A DNA stretch of 64,000 nucleotides from Promethearchaeota archaeon (GCA_016839705.1 JAEOTR010000017.1:1-64000); one strand, 5' to 3'; numbered from the stretch's first letter, positions 25,645-35,592 are shown. Translations and numbers: made by a program. Notes: a model not told the origin generated them from the sequence alone.

Positions 25645-28596
25645 TTATCCTAATTTTTCTTTTTTCCAATCTATATAATTCTTAGTTTCTTTTCCTCTCC
25701 AAATAGCTTTTTTTCCGGAGTCTTCCTCAAATTGCTTTATTAAATCATCTTCATTAATATCTGATTCTTCTTTTTTTGTAATAGTTTCTTTTTTAGGCTT
25801 TTTCTTGGTAGGAGCTACTTTTTTGGGTTTTGCTTCAGATGGCTTCTCTACTTTGGGAGTAGACTTTTTGGTACTTGACACTACTTTTAGTTCTTCATGA
25901 ATTTTGTCTAAATTCATTGCTTTCGCTTTTAGCAATAAAACATCTAAATTTACTGCTGCACCATGATCAGTGTGCATTGCATCAATGCCATCATCGCCAA
26001 ATCTAAATTGAATAATATTTTTATCGGAATTCCTAACTGTGCCGTCATTTTCTACAACCATATCCTGCAAAGCATTTACTAATCTTCGCTGCATGTATCC
26101 ACTTTGAGAAGTTCTCACTGCTGTATCTACAAGCCCTTCTCTTCCGCCCATAGCATGAAAAAAGAATTCCACCGGCTTTAATCCATTCCTAAAAGATGAA
26201 GATACAAAACCTCTGGATTTTGGTGAAAGATCATCAACTTTAAAATGCGGTAAAGTTCTACTACTATAACCTCTATTAATTCTTTCACCCCTAATCACTT
26301 GTTGACCTACCGTTGCTGACATTTGTCCTAAATTTAAGATATTCCCCCTTGCACCAGATTTAGTCATGATAACGGAATGTGCTTCATCTCCAATGAAGTC
26401 AGCTGCAGATTCCTCTGCCTTCATACGTGCCTCTGTTAATACTTGTCGAATTCTTAATTCTAAAGTTTCTCTCATTGATCGTCCAGGAGCTCTTTTAAGA
26501 ACAGTAATATCATTCTTATGAAAAGCCTTAATCAGTTTTTCAGACTCATCATTTGCTTCTTCTAAAATATCTTGAATTATTTGATAAGCATGACCATGTA
26601 CATAAACTTCATCTAATCCCATTGTTATTCCATTTTTTCTAATGACATATAATAACATTTTGGTAGAACTATCCAAAAATTGCCTACCACGAGCATTTCC
26701 ATGATCTTTAATAATTCGTGCAAGAATACTGTTCGGTTGCATAGCACCATAAGAATTTTCATCTAATGTTCCAGTTATCAACTTTCCATTTCTAATTACG
26801 ACATATGCATCATAAGAACAATTTTCTTCTTTACACACATCACATTTTTCACAAAATTTTGATTTTACTTTTATGTTTAAATCGTCTGGGAACAAACTGC
26901 TAAATATCGCTTTTCCAGAATATAACGGTTCTGGTTCAGTGACTATTGGAGTTAAATCATCTAAACTGAAATCAGGATTATTATTGAATATGTCTCCCGT
27001 ATACAATAACTTTAATGTATCCTTTTTATTAAAAAGAGAATTTTTGCTCGTAAATTGATAAACACTTGAAATAAAATCTTGAATTCCCCCAAGAATTGGA
27101 CCTCCAAACCGGGGAGATAATATATGATTCTGTACTTTAAGAAGCAATTCTGCTTCAGTTCGAGCTTCCTCACTTTGAGGTACATGTAAATTCATTTCAT
27201 CCCCGTCAAAATCAGCATTGTATGGAGGGCATACAGTTAAATTCAATCTAAACGTCCTCCCATACATAATTTTTACTTCGTGTGCCATAATAGACATCCT
27301 GTGTAAGGAAGGCTGACGATTAAATAATACCAAATCTCCCTCATTTAAATGGCGTTCGACGGTGAATCCTGGCGCTAACATATCAGCAATGATTTTTCGA
27401 TTTTTAACATAGCGGAGATCAATTCTTCTACGATCATTTCGTATGATATAATTGGCTCCAGGGTGGTGAAAGGGGCCATTTAAGACCATTTGCTTCATCT
27501 CTTCAATATTCCAATCATTAACATTAGTCGGTATGGTTAAGATCTTCGCTATTTCTATAGGTACACCTACATCGTTAATGCTTATATACGGATTTGGTGA
27601 AATTACACTTCTCGCAGAAAAATCGACTCTTTTACCGCTTAAATTACTTCTAAACCGGCCTTCTTTTCCTTTTAATCTTTGAGTTAATGTTCTTAGTGCT
27701 CTTCCTGAACGATGTCTTGCTGGTGGGATACCAGAAACTTGATTATCAAAATATGTAGTAATATGATATTGAAGTAATTCCCAAAGATCTTCTACAATTA
27801 GATGAGGTGCGCCAGCATCAATATTTTCTCTTAACCTTTGATTAATTCTTATAACATCTACTAATTTATGAGTTAAATCATCTTCTGACCTAATACCACT
27901 GTCCAATGTAATTGAAGGTCGTGCACATACGGGAGGAATAGGTAATACAGTAAATACCACCCATTCAAGCCTTGCATTCTCTGGTGAAATACCTAAGATT
28001 CTCAAATCAATATCGGACATTTTTTTTAATCGTTCTAAAATTTCAATAGGTGTTATTCTACGAGACCCTTTCCCTTCTTCCTCTTCATAAAAAGTGGTTG
28101 GTTTTTCAATAATAATTTTCTTTTTCTTACCACCACAATATGGACAATTTTTATTCTTCCGAGCACGCTTGAATACAATTTTAGCAGCATCCTCATCACC
28201 CTCAAAAAATATTTTTCTGTGTTTCACCTGTTCTTGCCTAAATTGCTCCTTTTCCTCTTCTGTGAGCATTAATCGAGAACATTCAGGACATATAGATCTT
28301 AGAACTTTAAGTACTTTTTTCGCATACCCTACATGAATTACAGGCCGGGCTAACTCAATATGGCCAAAGTGACCCATACAATTACTAACTAAATTACCAC
28401 ATGTCTGACAGCGCTGTCCTGGTTCAATAGTACCAAGTCTTTGATCCATAAGCCCACTCGGAATCGGGAGACCATCCTCATCATATGTATCTGCTGTGAT
28501 AATACGAGCAGCAGACATTTTTCTTATCTCATCTGGGCTTAAGAGCCCAAATTTGATTTTTTCTATCATTTTGGTTCTTGAAAAAGTATAACTCAT
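25645..28596 (-). CDS. rpoA1: DNA-directed RNA polymerase subunit A' (Rpo1N) with Lys-rich tail
   Basis: N-terminal part of the largest subunit, 983 residues. Zinc site near residue 58 (CQTCGNLVSNCMGHFGH), a second CPECS/CPYCG region, FSARSVISPNP, FNRQPSLHRMSIMAHEV, and the catalytic NADFDGDEMN that binds the active-site Mg. The bridge-helix region GHAYQ...PKSRGFV is present. The last about 85 residues, after LDVLLLKAKAMNLD, are a lysine/glutamate-rich low-complexity tail (KKPKKETITKKEE). The gene is the first of its cluster here; rpoH and rpoB, normally just upstream, are not adjacent. Confidence 0.97.
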   Translation of the reverse strand: MSYTFSRTKMIEKIKFGLLSPDEIRKMSAARIITADTYDEDGLPIPSGLMDQRLGTIEPGQRCQTCGNLVSNCMGHFGHIELARPVIHVGYAKKVLKVLRSICPECSRLMLTEEEKEQFRQEQVKHRKIFFEGDEDAAKIVFKRARKNKNCPYCGGKKKKIIIEKPTTFYEEEEGKGSRRITPIEILERLKKMSDIDLRILGISPENARLEWVVFTVLPIPPVCARPSITLDSGIRSEDDLTHKLVDVIRINQRLRENIDAGAPHLIVEDLWELLQYHITTYFDNQVSGIPPARHRSGRALRTLTQRLKGKEGRFRSNLSGKRVDFSARSVISPNPYISINDVGVPIEIAKILTIPTNVNDWNIEEMKQMVLNGPFHHPGANYIIRNDRRRIDLRYVKNRKIIADMLAPGFTVERHLNEGDLVLFNRQPSLHRMSIMAHEVKIMYGRTFRLNLTVCPPYNADFDGDEMNLHVPQSEEARTEAELLLKVQNHILSPRFGGPILGGIQDFISSVYQFTSKNSLFNKKDTLKLLYTGDIFNNNPDFSLDDLTPIVTEPEPLYSGKAIFSSLFPDDLNIKVKSKFCEKCDVCKEENCSYDAYVVIRNGKLITGTLDENSYGAMQPNSILARIIKDHGNARGRQFLDSSTKMLLYVIRKNGITMGLDEVYVHGHAYQIIQDILEEANDESEKLIKAFHKNDITVLKRAPGRSMRETLELRIRQVLTEARMKAEESAADFIGDEAHSVIMTKSGARGNILNLGQMSATVGQQVIRGERINRGYSSRTLPHFKVDDLSPKSRGFVSSSFRNGLKPVEFFFHAMGGREGLVDTAVRTSQSGYMQRRLVNALQDMVVENDGTVRNSDKNIIQFRFGDDGIDAMHTDHGAAVNLDVLLLKAKAMNLDKIHEELKVVSSTKKSTPKVEKPSEAKPKKVAPTKKKPKKETITKKEESDINEDDLIKQFEEDSGKKAIWRGKETKNYIDWKKEKLG

Positions 28597-28978
28597 ATGC
28601 TAATTCCCTCAACAATAATATTAGTAAATAACTTATTCAAAGAAGAAGACTTCATCGGAGAAAACATCCTCTAAACTGATTGTAAATTGCTAATTTTAAA
28701 AAATAAGATAGTGACTCTTCCACTGTATGTAGAATATGATAGCAAATAATAAAAATTTTATCATTTTCAGCGTTTTTAATTTTAGACAGACTTTTAACAT
28801 TTAATCCAACTAACGAATTATGTTTATATGACAATTGGTTTAACTATTAAAATTACCCCGTTGTATTTTGTCATTAATTTGAGTTTTTTCTTTTAATTGC
28901 ACTTAATAAATTTCTTCTTTTTTTTGAAGAAGATATTTAAAAGAGTTTAATTTTTGGATATAATTTAATTAATTAGCA
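28597..28978. other. 382-base divergent intergenic region upstream of rpoA1
   Basis: AT-rich divergent spacer that should hold the promoters of the rpoA1 cluster (leftward) and of the membrane protein at 28979 (rightward). A 60-codon minus-strand open frame (28652-28834) is visible but looks non-coding: no ribosome-binding site and no recognisable motif. No rpoB or rpoH remnant is seen. Confidence 0.4.
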
Positions 28979-29584
28979 ATGAAAGTAATAGATTTTTTCA
29001 GAAGTAGAATTGTACTCTTTATTATCCAGATTCTAATTTTGAGCTTATTTATTTACATCTTTAGTTATAACGTTGATATTAATTTTGATAGTGATGTCAC
29101 TATCCCTCAAGAATTAATTATACAATTCATTGCTAATTACGTCTTATTTAGAAATCCTTCTGGGATGTTCTTCATGTATTTTAGCTGGATTGCGGTATCC
29201 TTCATTCCTGACTTACTTCAAAATGATTTCAAAAGAACTTACTCCACAAATTTAACAACACTTTTTTTTCCAAATTTCTTTGTATACACCTTTTTATATA
29301 GGTATTCAGAGAACTATTTTAGTTCCAATTTTCTATTTCATTTATTACATACAATTCTAATTGGATTAATAATCACATTTATTTCATTTGTAATTTCCTT
29401 ATCTCTTAAGAAGATCAAGAAAGTTAAAACTGATGCTCAATTAGAAAATTTGCAAATTGTAGCTAATAAAATTAGATCAAAATGCCCACACTGTGGCACT
29501 GAATTTGATTCTACACCCACTTTTTGTTATAATTGTAATTCTAAAATAACACTAAAACCAGAGGAAAATGTTGAATTCAGATAG
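28979..29584 (+). CDS. Membrane protein with C-terminal zinc ribbon
   Basis: 201 residues: a hydrophobic helix at about 10-29, three more at about 60-80, 98-112 and 124-145, then a cytosolic tail ending in a zinc ribbon (CPHC and CYNC, about 167-187). Not a recognised family; the four-helix-plus-ribbon layout is frequent in Asgard genomes. Its last 17 bases overlap the start of the acyl-CoA synthetase-like gene, so they are co-translated. Function unknown. Confidence 0.7.
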   Translation: MKVIDFFRSRIVLFIIQILILSLFIYIFSYNVDINFDSDVTIPQELIIQFIANYVLFRNPSGMFFMYFSWIAVSFIPDLLQNDFKRTYSTNLTTLFFPNFFVYTFLYRYSENYFSSNFLFHLLHTILIGLIITFISFVISLSLKKIKKVKTDAQLENLQIVANKIRSKCPHCGTEFDSTPTFCYNCNSKITLKPEENVEFR

Positions 29585-31037
29585 TAATCAATCTTTAGAA
29601 CTTCTGTTTAAACCTAGAAATGTTGTCATTTATAGAACAACCGATGCAGTAAGTAATTTCATAAAGGGATTTAAAAGACAAGAATTTGATTTAAATAACA
29701 TATATCTAATTTCTCCAAAACTAGATGAATTTATGGGAATAAAATGTTATAAATCTATAGATGATATTCCCATAGAAACTATTGATCTTTTAATATTGTC
29801 AATTAGAAGAGATCTCTTAATTCAATCTTTACAAGAAATTCTTTCAAAGAAAAAAGTAAAATTCATTGACATCTTTACGGCAGGAACGGGAGAATTTGAT
29901 GATATTGGTTCAGAAATTGAACGAAAAATAAAAGAGATACTAGATGAATATAAAACTACCAGAAGTATCGGACCAAACTGTATGGGAATTTATAGTCCGC
30001 GTGGTAAAACGGCATACTATTCATCTTTTCCTGTCGAACTTGGAAATATAGGATTAATTTTTCAATCTGGAGACCTACATTCAAAAACTATCAAATTTGG
30101 GTCTCGTAGGTATAATCTACGGTTCTCAATTGGTGTAAGTATAGGTAATTGTGTAGACCTCCAAATTTCTGATGTTCTAGAGTATTTAGACAATGATAAA
30201 GATACCGATGTCATTTGTGTATATTTTGAAGGTATTTCTCCTCTTCATAGAACTGAAGGTAAAAGATTATTAGATGTTTTAAAATCTATGAAAAAGCCAG
30301 TTTTATTTATGAGAGGAGGGAAAACGGAGAGAGGTCAAAAAGCAGTTTTATCACACACGGGATCTATGGCAACAAATGAGAAAATTTGGAATGCTGTATT
30401 TAAACAAACGCCTACTATTGAGGTTCCTTCTTCTTTGGATGAAATGATTGATTATGCGTACCTATTTTCTTTTTATATTGATCGGTTTAAAAAATTAGGA
30501 AAGGAAGTCATCTATCCAGAAAATAAGCGTTCCTTAATCATACTATGGTCAGGTGGATTTGGGATTTTAGCAACTGATTATCTAATAGAAATGGGACTTG
30601 AAGTTCCGCATTTTGAAGGTGAGGTTTTAGAAAAGCTTAAGAATATTTTTAATATAAGAGTTGGAAGTTTAGCAAATCCATTAGATTTACCATTTGTAAC
30701 TTACCAAAAAGAACTTGCAGAGGTCACGAAGGCTGCCTCAGATGAGGATATCAATTTGGTGTTACTAGAAACAGATGCCTGGAAAAATATTGAAGGTAAA
30801 CGATTTAAAGGGTATTATAATAACTTATTAGAAATCAGAAATTACGTAGAAAGCCAAAATAAAATATTTATGATAATTCTACATCAATACCCTAGTGAAT
30901 CTCGTAGAATATTTATAGATATGCTTCTTAAAGATGAATTCCTTGTTTATCCCTCTCTTGAGGCTGCAGCTAAATCATATCTAAAATTGTATGAATACGG
31001 GAAGAAAGCAATAGAATTTGGTAAATTTAATAATTAA
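29568..31037 (+). CDS. NDP-forming acyl-CoA synthetase alpha-type protein
   Basis: 489 residues resembling the alpha part of ADP-forming acetyl/acyl-CoA synthetases: CoA-binding Rossmann domain (LLFKPRNVVIY to TAGTGEF), GPNCMGIYSP, and two ligase-CoA domains. The phosphohistidine candidate lies in LSHTGSMATN (about residue 263), preceded by MRGGKTERGQKA. The ATP-grasp beta domain is absent and no beta gene is adjacent, so it needs a partner encoded elsewhere or acts differently (for example protein acyl-CoA binding). The CoA loop is less canonical than usual (YRTTDAVSN instead of a G-x-S-x-x-x-G type), which weakens the enzymatic call. Confidence 0.75.
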   Translation: MLNSDSNQSLELLFKPRNVVIYRTTDAVSNFIKGFKRQEFDLNNIYLISPKLDEFMGIKCYKSIDDIPIETIDLLILSIRRDLLIQSLQEILSKKKVKFIDIFTAGTGEFDDIGSEIERKIKEILDEYKTTRSIGPNCMGIYSPRGKTAYYSSFPVELGNIGLIFQSGDLHSKTIKFGSRRYNLRFSIGVSIGNCVDLQISDVLEYLDNDKDTDVICVYFEGISPLHRTEGKRLLDVLKSMKKPVLFMRGGKTERGQKAVLSHTGSMATNEKIWNAVFKQTPTIEVPSSLDEMIDYAYLFSFYIDRFKKLGKEVIYPENKRSLIILWSGGFGILATDYLIEMGLEVPHFEGEVLEKLKNIFNIRVGSLANPLDLPFVTYQKELAEVTKAASDEDINLVLLETDAWKNIEGKRFKGYYNNLLEIRNYVESQNKIFMIILHQYPSESRRIFIDMLLKDEFLVYPSLEAAAKSYLKLYEYGKKAIEFGKFNN

Positions 31038-31113
31038 TATCCTTATTGAAATTTTTTATATTTTAATCTCTTTGAATACAAAACAATTTATGTTTGTTTT
31101 AATTTTATAATAA

Positions 31114-32091
31114 ATGATTGGTGAATTCATCGCAATCTTAGCAGTATTGACGTTTGTTGGATCAAATGTGATTTTTCGACAAACAGAACGAGAAGTTAGT
31201 CCGACTTTTATCAACTTCTTTCGTACAAGTATAGGTACACTAACATTTTTTCTTATTATACTACTTATAAATCAATTTAATCTTATTTTCATTATTCCAT
31301 GGGAGTTATGGCTCCTTCTAATCTCGAGTTTTATTTTTGGGCAAGTTATTGGAGATACTGCTTATTTTACTGCACAGAAAGAACTGGGAACTACCATAGC
31401 ATTAGCAATATCTATGACTTTTCCTCTATTTACCTTCATTTTATCTTTAATTTTCCTTGACCGTGTGTTTAACCTTAACTTGATTTTAGCTCTAGTCTTA
31501 ATTGGAATTGGAATTACTATTATAGGAAAGTCTAAAATAAACTCGGGAAGTTCGGATCATGAAAAATTGGTTCCTTTACACATAGATAAGAAAAATCAGG
31601 TTGATGAACTTTCCCGTAAAGGTCTTATCAAGGCAATAGGATTTTGCATTATCGCATCTTTAGGATGGGCTGTAGGCGCCGTCATAATTGAATTTGCAAC
31701 ATCTCAAATAGATCAACTTATCCATATGGAACAACTAAGTTCTCTAATTGGGAATGTAATTCGGTTTCCTTTCGCAACACTAATTTTAGGATCAATGGTA
31801 TTGCGAGAAAATCACTTAAAAAAACATAATAATCCGCAGCAAAATGATAAGAAAAGTCTTCGCGTATGGATATTATTAATAGGTGCTTCAATTTTAGGTA
31901 CGTCACTAGGAGCCTATCTTTATACTGAAGCGGTACATTTAGCAGGAGCAAATATAATGTCATTAGTGGCAAGTGCTAGCCCCCTATTTGCGTTACCTTT
32001 GACTTATTTTGTAAATAAAGAAAAAATTTCTAAATATGGATTTATTGGAGTAATATTAACGATATTAGGAGTGATTCTAATCCTAATTTAA
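31114..32091 (+). CDS. EamA/DMT-family transporter
   Basis: 325 residues with ten hydrophobic helices arranged as two EamA repeats (about 1-140 and 170-325) separated by a hydrophilic loop at about 140-165. GQVIGDTAYFTAQKELGTTIALAISMTFPLF and GTSLGAYLYTEAVHLAGANIMSLVASASPLFALP are the matching end-of-repeat segments. Inner-membrane metabolite exporter or permease by family; substrate unknown. It follows the acyl-CoA synthetase-like gene by 76 bases. Confidence 0.85.
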   Translation: MIGEFIAILAVLTFVGSNVIFRQTEREVSPTFINFFRTSIGTLTFFLIILLINQFNLIFIIPWELWLLLISSFIFGQVIGDTAYFTAQKELGTTIALAISMTFPLFTFILSLIFLDRVFNLNLILALVLIGIGITIIGKSKINSGSSDHEKLVPLHIDKKNQVDELSRKGLIKAIGFCIIASLGWAVGAVIIEFATSQIDQLIHMEQLSSLIGNVIRFPFATLILGSMVLRENHLKKHNNPQQNDKKSLRVWILLIGASILGTSLGAYLYTEAVHLAGANIMSLVASASPLFALPLTYFVNKEKISKYGFIGVILTILGVILILI

Positions 32092-32120
32092 ATCAGAATT
32101 CCCTTAAAGATTAATTTTCT

Positions 32121-32729
32121 TTAATCAATCCGATCATAATCTAATCTATTTTTTTCTAATATCTTGATAACTAACTCTTTAAAAATTTCTTTTATATTAC
32201 AATTCTCTTTCGAAGAAGTTCTGAAAAAATCAACTTCTTCATGACGACTCATGAATCTATCTATAACTAATTTATCCACTCTTGTTTTATCATCAACATT
32301 TTCGACAAGATCGTTTTTCGCACCAATAAAAATTCTAGGTGTGTTTCCATGATTAAATTCGCCTAATCTCTCATACCACCAGTCTAACCGAAGTAAAGTT
32401 TGAAGATCTACCAAATTAAATATCATAAAAATTCCATTGGCACCATTAATATAATACGGAAACAATTTTTTAAATTGCTCTCGTCCACCAAAATCCCAAA
32501 TGCTAATTCTTACAAAAGTATCTTCTCCATTCACTATAATAGGGAGATCATAAGTATAAAACTCAATTCCTAACGTTTCTTTAGTGTCAACCTCAAAAGT
32601 ATTGAAGCACAAACGCTTGGCAATACAAGTCTTCCCGACTCTTTCCTGCCCGATCAAAACTACCTTAAAAATATAGATAGGTTTGTTATCTGTATTAATT
32701 TTAGTAGATGAATTAAATTGTTCAGTCAT
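32121..32729 (-). CDS. Ras-like small GTPase with Arg at the catalytic Gln position
   Basis: 202 residues. G1 LIGQERVGKTC near residue 26-36, G2 Thr in KETLGIEF, G3 WDFGGREQF with Arg where Ras has Gln61, G4 GAKNDL (usually N-K-x-D, here A-K-N-D), G5 RTSSKEN. Domain order and effector region resemble the Rab/Ras-like GTPases that are expanded in Asgard archaea. No C-terminal cysteine for prenylation. The gene stands alone, converging on the EamA transporter. Confidence 0.85.
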   Translation of the reverse strand: MTEQFNSSTKINTDNKPIYIFKVVLIGQERVGKTCIAKRLCFNTFEVDTKETLGIEFYTYDLPIIVNGEDTFVRISIWDFGGREQFKKLFPYYINGANGIFMIFNLVDLQTLLRLDWWYERLGEFNHGNTPRIFIGAKNDLVENVDDKTRVDKLVIDRFMSRHEEVDFFRTSSKENCNIKEIFKELVIKILEKNRLDYDRID

Positions 32730-32883
32730 AAATAAAGAAAACTTCTTTTTATTGTATATAATAAATTATAGTTTAATAATAAAAAATACAAGTTGAGATT
32801 TATAAATTTTGAACCTTATTTATATACTATGGAAAAGGTGACAAGATTATGAAAGGGGGAGATTTTTTTCCGATTAATTAAAT

Positions 32884-33945
32884 TCATTTTAGATATATTT
32901 TTCCGTCATGATGAATTTCTGCATGAGTCGGTTGTACGTGTTGCCAAGCACCATCATTTACAATTTCTACTTCATGTGACATTATAGTTTCTGTTGAGAC
33001 TCCACTAATATGAGAATGTCCATATATAATATGGTTGATCAAAGTAAAATCGCATTTAGCTTCTTCAAAAAACTCTTTTATACCATTAATATAATAGTTA
33101 GATTCCTTAGCATTTTCCCATTTCTTCATTATTTTTATGTTCAATTTCACTATATTGAATTCAAGGCTACTTAGATCTGAAAAAAGAATATCGATATCAT
33201 CAGAGGATATATTTTTTAATTTTACTAAATCTGATTTCATCTCCTCCATTGTAATTGGTTTAATTTTTCTGTGCTCTTTAACAACCTCATTCCAAAAGTA
33301 ATCAAAGGTTTCCTTTACTTCAGCATTATGATATGAAATCATTGATTTCCATAGGGGGGCTACAAAAAATCGAAACACATCAGAATCAAATTGATAACCA
33401 TGTAACATCAAACATTTATAATCTTCTTTTAAATCAAGTTTATCAACTTTAATTTTATTAATGGGGTGATTATAAATTTGATCCTGTGATTCATATAACA
33501 ATAAGGCACTCTCATTTTCCCATTTACTTAAAATAATATACTGACAAATCATATTGGATGGAAATAACTCCTCAATAATGCTGTTTTTAAATTTCAATAA
33601 AAAAAATTTTTTTCGTTTCTTAAATTTCTCATCATAATTTCCCGAGAAGACACTACTGGTAACAGGAATTTCATGATTTCCTGGGATAAAAATAAGGTTC
33701 ATTTTCTTTTTTATTTCTAACAGTTGGTTAAAAATACTTATAATTTTAATATCTGTTAAAAACGTTTTTTTCACAGATGTACACAAATCAATAAAATCAC
33801 CTAAGATTAAAAGCGCTTGTAGATCATCTCCGAATTCTCCAGCAATAATTTTATTTAAAAAAAAACTAAATTGATCCAAATTACTTTTTAGAGCACTTAG
33901 ATGTATATCAGATACAATTAAAATTCGAGGTTCTAACTCACCCAT
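32884..33945 (-). CDS. Calcineurin-like metallophosphoesterase
   Basis: 353 residues with the full binuclear-metal motif set: ILIVSDIHL (D-x-H, about 8-16), GDFIDLC (G-D-x-x-D), GNHEI, a later His in LMLHGY, and GHSHISG (G-H-x-H). A long insertion of helices (about 200-290) lies between the two halves, which sets it apart from Mre11 and from UDP-diacylglucosamine hydrolases. Substrate unknown. No neighbour suggests a pathway. Confidence 0.85.
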   Translation of the reverse strand: MGELEPRILIVSDIHLSALKSNLDQFSFFLNKIIAGEFGDDLQALLILGDFIDLCTSVKKTFLTDIKIISIFNQLLEIKKKMNLIFIPGNHEIPVTSSVFSGNYDEKFKKRKKFFLLKFKNSIIEELFPSNMICQYIILSKWENESALLLYESQDQIYNHPINKIKVDKLDLKEDYKCLMLHGYQFDSDVFRFFVAPLWKSMISYHNAEVKETFDYFWNEVVKEHRKIKPITMEEMKSDLVKLKNISSDDIDILFSDLSSLEFNIVKLNIKIMKKWENAKESNYYINGIKEFFEEAKCDFTLINHIIYGHSHISGVSTETIMSHEVEIVNDGAWQHVQPTHAEIHHDGKIYLK

Positions 33946-34077
33946 TTTTTACAGTTCCTCTTGAAATTCTTCTATCTAAATTAAATTGTTTTAAAATATT
34001 TTTAATTGTATAATTATTTTATCTTTCAATACAACTCCTATAAGCCTTAACCTATAGAAATTTTTTGATTGGTTATT

Positions 34078-34245
34078 TTAGAAGAGGATTCTGGCTTTTA
34101 TCTTTTTTGCTTTATCAAGATACTCTGTACAATTCTTACAATCAGGGATCTTACATAAAAACTGCAATTTCGGAAGTTCACAGATGTCGATAAACGGACA
34201 AGTCAACAACTCAAATCTTGGTATATCTACAATATTAGTGTCCAT
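34078..34245 (-). CDS. Small cysteine-rich protein
   Basis: 55-residue frame with ATG start, preceded by a TGTGA ribosome-binding-like sequence 6 bases away. Five cysteines at 16, 22, 31, 36 and 39 (C-x5-C-x8-C-x4-C-x2-C) followed by a basic helix (EYLDKAKKIKARI) suggest a small metal-binding knuckle. No family recognised. It fills an otherwise empty 463-base stretch between the phosphoesterase and a methyltransferase. Cysteine density far above the genome background is the main argument that it is real. Confidence 0.5.
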   Translation of the reverse strand: MDTNIVDIPRFELLTCPFIDICELPKLQFLCKIPDCKNCTEYLDKAKKIKARILF

Positions 34246-34408
34246 TTGATTCACATTATTATGAAGCTATATAAATAAAAAACAAGACTATGTCCTTTTA
34301 AAATCTCTGAGAGCAAAAAATTTATAATAAATTTCAGAGAATCATGAGTAATTTATCTCTAAATTTAAATTAGTTAACGCTAGAATTACTTTATAATAAG
34401 TATTTTTT

Positions 34409-35188
34409 GTGAGACTAATGAATGATGATGAATTATATGATTTTTTGATTTCTGAATTTGAACATCCATTCTCAGGATGGGATTTCTCGTATATTAATAA
34501 TCGATTTGTGGAATTTCCTTTAACATGGAGTTATTTTAGCAAAGTTTTGCAATTTATAAGAAAATCGGAATCACTCCTTGATATGGGGACTGGTGGAGGA
34601 GAGTTATTAGCAACGCTGGCACCGTTACCTAAATACACGTGTGCAACAGAAGCTTATAAACCAAATGTGTCCATTGCGAAAAAGAATTTAGAACCTCTAG
34701 GTATTACCATTTTTTCTTTAACCGATGAAGAAAAACTACCATTTTTGAATGAAAAATTTGATTTAATTATTAATCGTCATGAAGATTATAACCCAAATGA
34801 GGTGTATAGAATTCTTAAACATGAAGGAAACTTTATTACTCAACAAGTTGGAGATAAAAACAATTCCAAATTAAGGTCCATTTTAACCGAAAGCCAAGTT
34901 TTAGAAAATGAAAGGGAATGGAATTTAGAATATACAAAAAATGAATTAGAAGCTACTGGTTTTGAGGTACTAGAAGGTTTAGAAGATATTACACTAACGC
35001 GAATATTTGATGTGGGAGCCTTAGTATATTATATGAAAGCCATCTCTTTTGATTTTCCAGATTTCACTGTTAAGAAATACTATAAAAAATTAGTGGAGAT
35101 CAATGAAATTATTAATGACAACGGATATTTAGATTTAGAGATGAACACCCATAGATTTATAATTAAAGCAAAAAAATCTAAGATTTAA
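34409..35188 (+). CDS. SAM-dependent methyltransferase (class I)
   Basis: 259 residues. Motif I LLDMGTGGGELLATL at about 56-70, acidic residue at the end of strand 2 (ATEAYKPNV), and FDLIINRHEDYNPNEVYRILKHEGNFI as motif IV-V with the post-motif strand. This matches small-molecule methyltransferases of the UbiE/RlmA-like superfamily. The start used is GTG; an ATG three codons later is possible. Substrate unknown; monocistronic. Confidence 0.75.
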   Translation: MRLMNDDELYDFLISEFEHPFSGWDFSYINNRFVEFPLTWSYFSKVLQFIRKSESLLDMGTGGGELLATLAPLPKYTCATEAYKPNVSIAKKNLEPLGITIFSLTDEEKLPFLNEKFDLIINRHEDYNPNEVYRILKHEGNFITQQVGDKNNSKLRSILTESQVLENEREWNLEYTKNELEATGFEVLEGLEDITLTRIFDVGALVYYMKAISFDFPDFTVKKYYKKLVEINEIINDNGYLDLEMNTHRFIIKAKKSKI

Positions 35189-35592
35189 TCATACTTTAGG
35201 ATCTGCAAATACAACGCTCTGTTAAGCCTATGTGTGGATTTTTAAGTGGATATTAATCTCTAAATCTTATTTCATAAGAGATTTAATATATATTGGTTAT
35301 GATTTTCAGTGTCTTTATATTGTATTCATTAGTTCAAGATCAACTAGTGCCCCAATCTATTTCAGATATTGATCATTTTATATGATAGGAATTTACTAAT
35401 AAAAACAATAAAAATTTTCTACCCCAATTTTTTTTGTCGACTGGATCTAGTGGATCAAATTACTCTGTTATCATAGATCAAACAACACATTTATATATAA
35501 GAATTAACAATTTAGATATATATACATCAATTTTATAAAAATCTAAAATTTTTGTAGAACAGAATTATTTAAATAAGTGGAGGAATAAAAAA
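35189..35592. other. 404-base intergenic region upstream of the histone gene
   Basis: No open frame of note. Seen: a small imperfect hairpin around 35266-35290 (AAATCTTAT/ATAAGAGATTT), an inverted repeat TAGTT-caagatc-AACTA near 35330-35350, and a run of eight T near 35430. The last 110 bases hold the histone promoter. An RNA gene cannot be excluded but no tRNA-like signature is visible. Confidence 0.4.
35489..35500 (+). promoter_or_regulatory. Putative TATA box of the histone gene
   Basis: ATTTATATATAA is close to the archaeal TATA consensus, about 100 bases before the histone ATG, so a leader of about 70-80 bases is implied. A second AT-rich box (GATATATATAC, near 35515-35525) is an alternative. 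GGAGG precedes the histone ATG. Confidence 0.4.

Noticed and set aside
28652..28834. 60-codon open frame on the minus strand upstream of rpoA1
   Set aside because: Lies in the divergent promoter region, no ribosome-binding site, composition like the non-coding spacers and no recognisable motif.
35330..35350. Inverted repeat TAGTT-caagatc-AACTA upstream of the histone gene
   Set aside because: Arms of five bases are too short to call an operator or RNA without comparative data.
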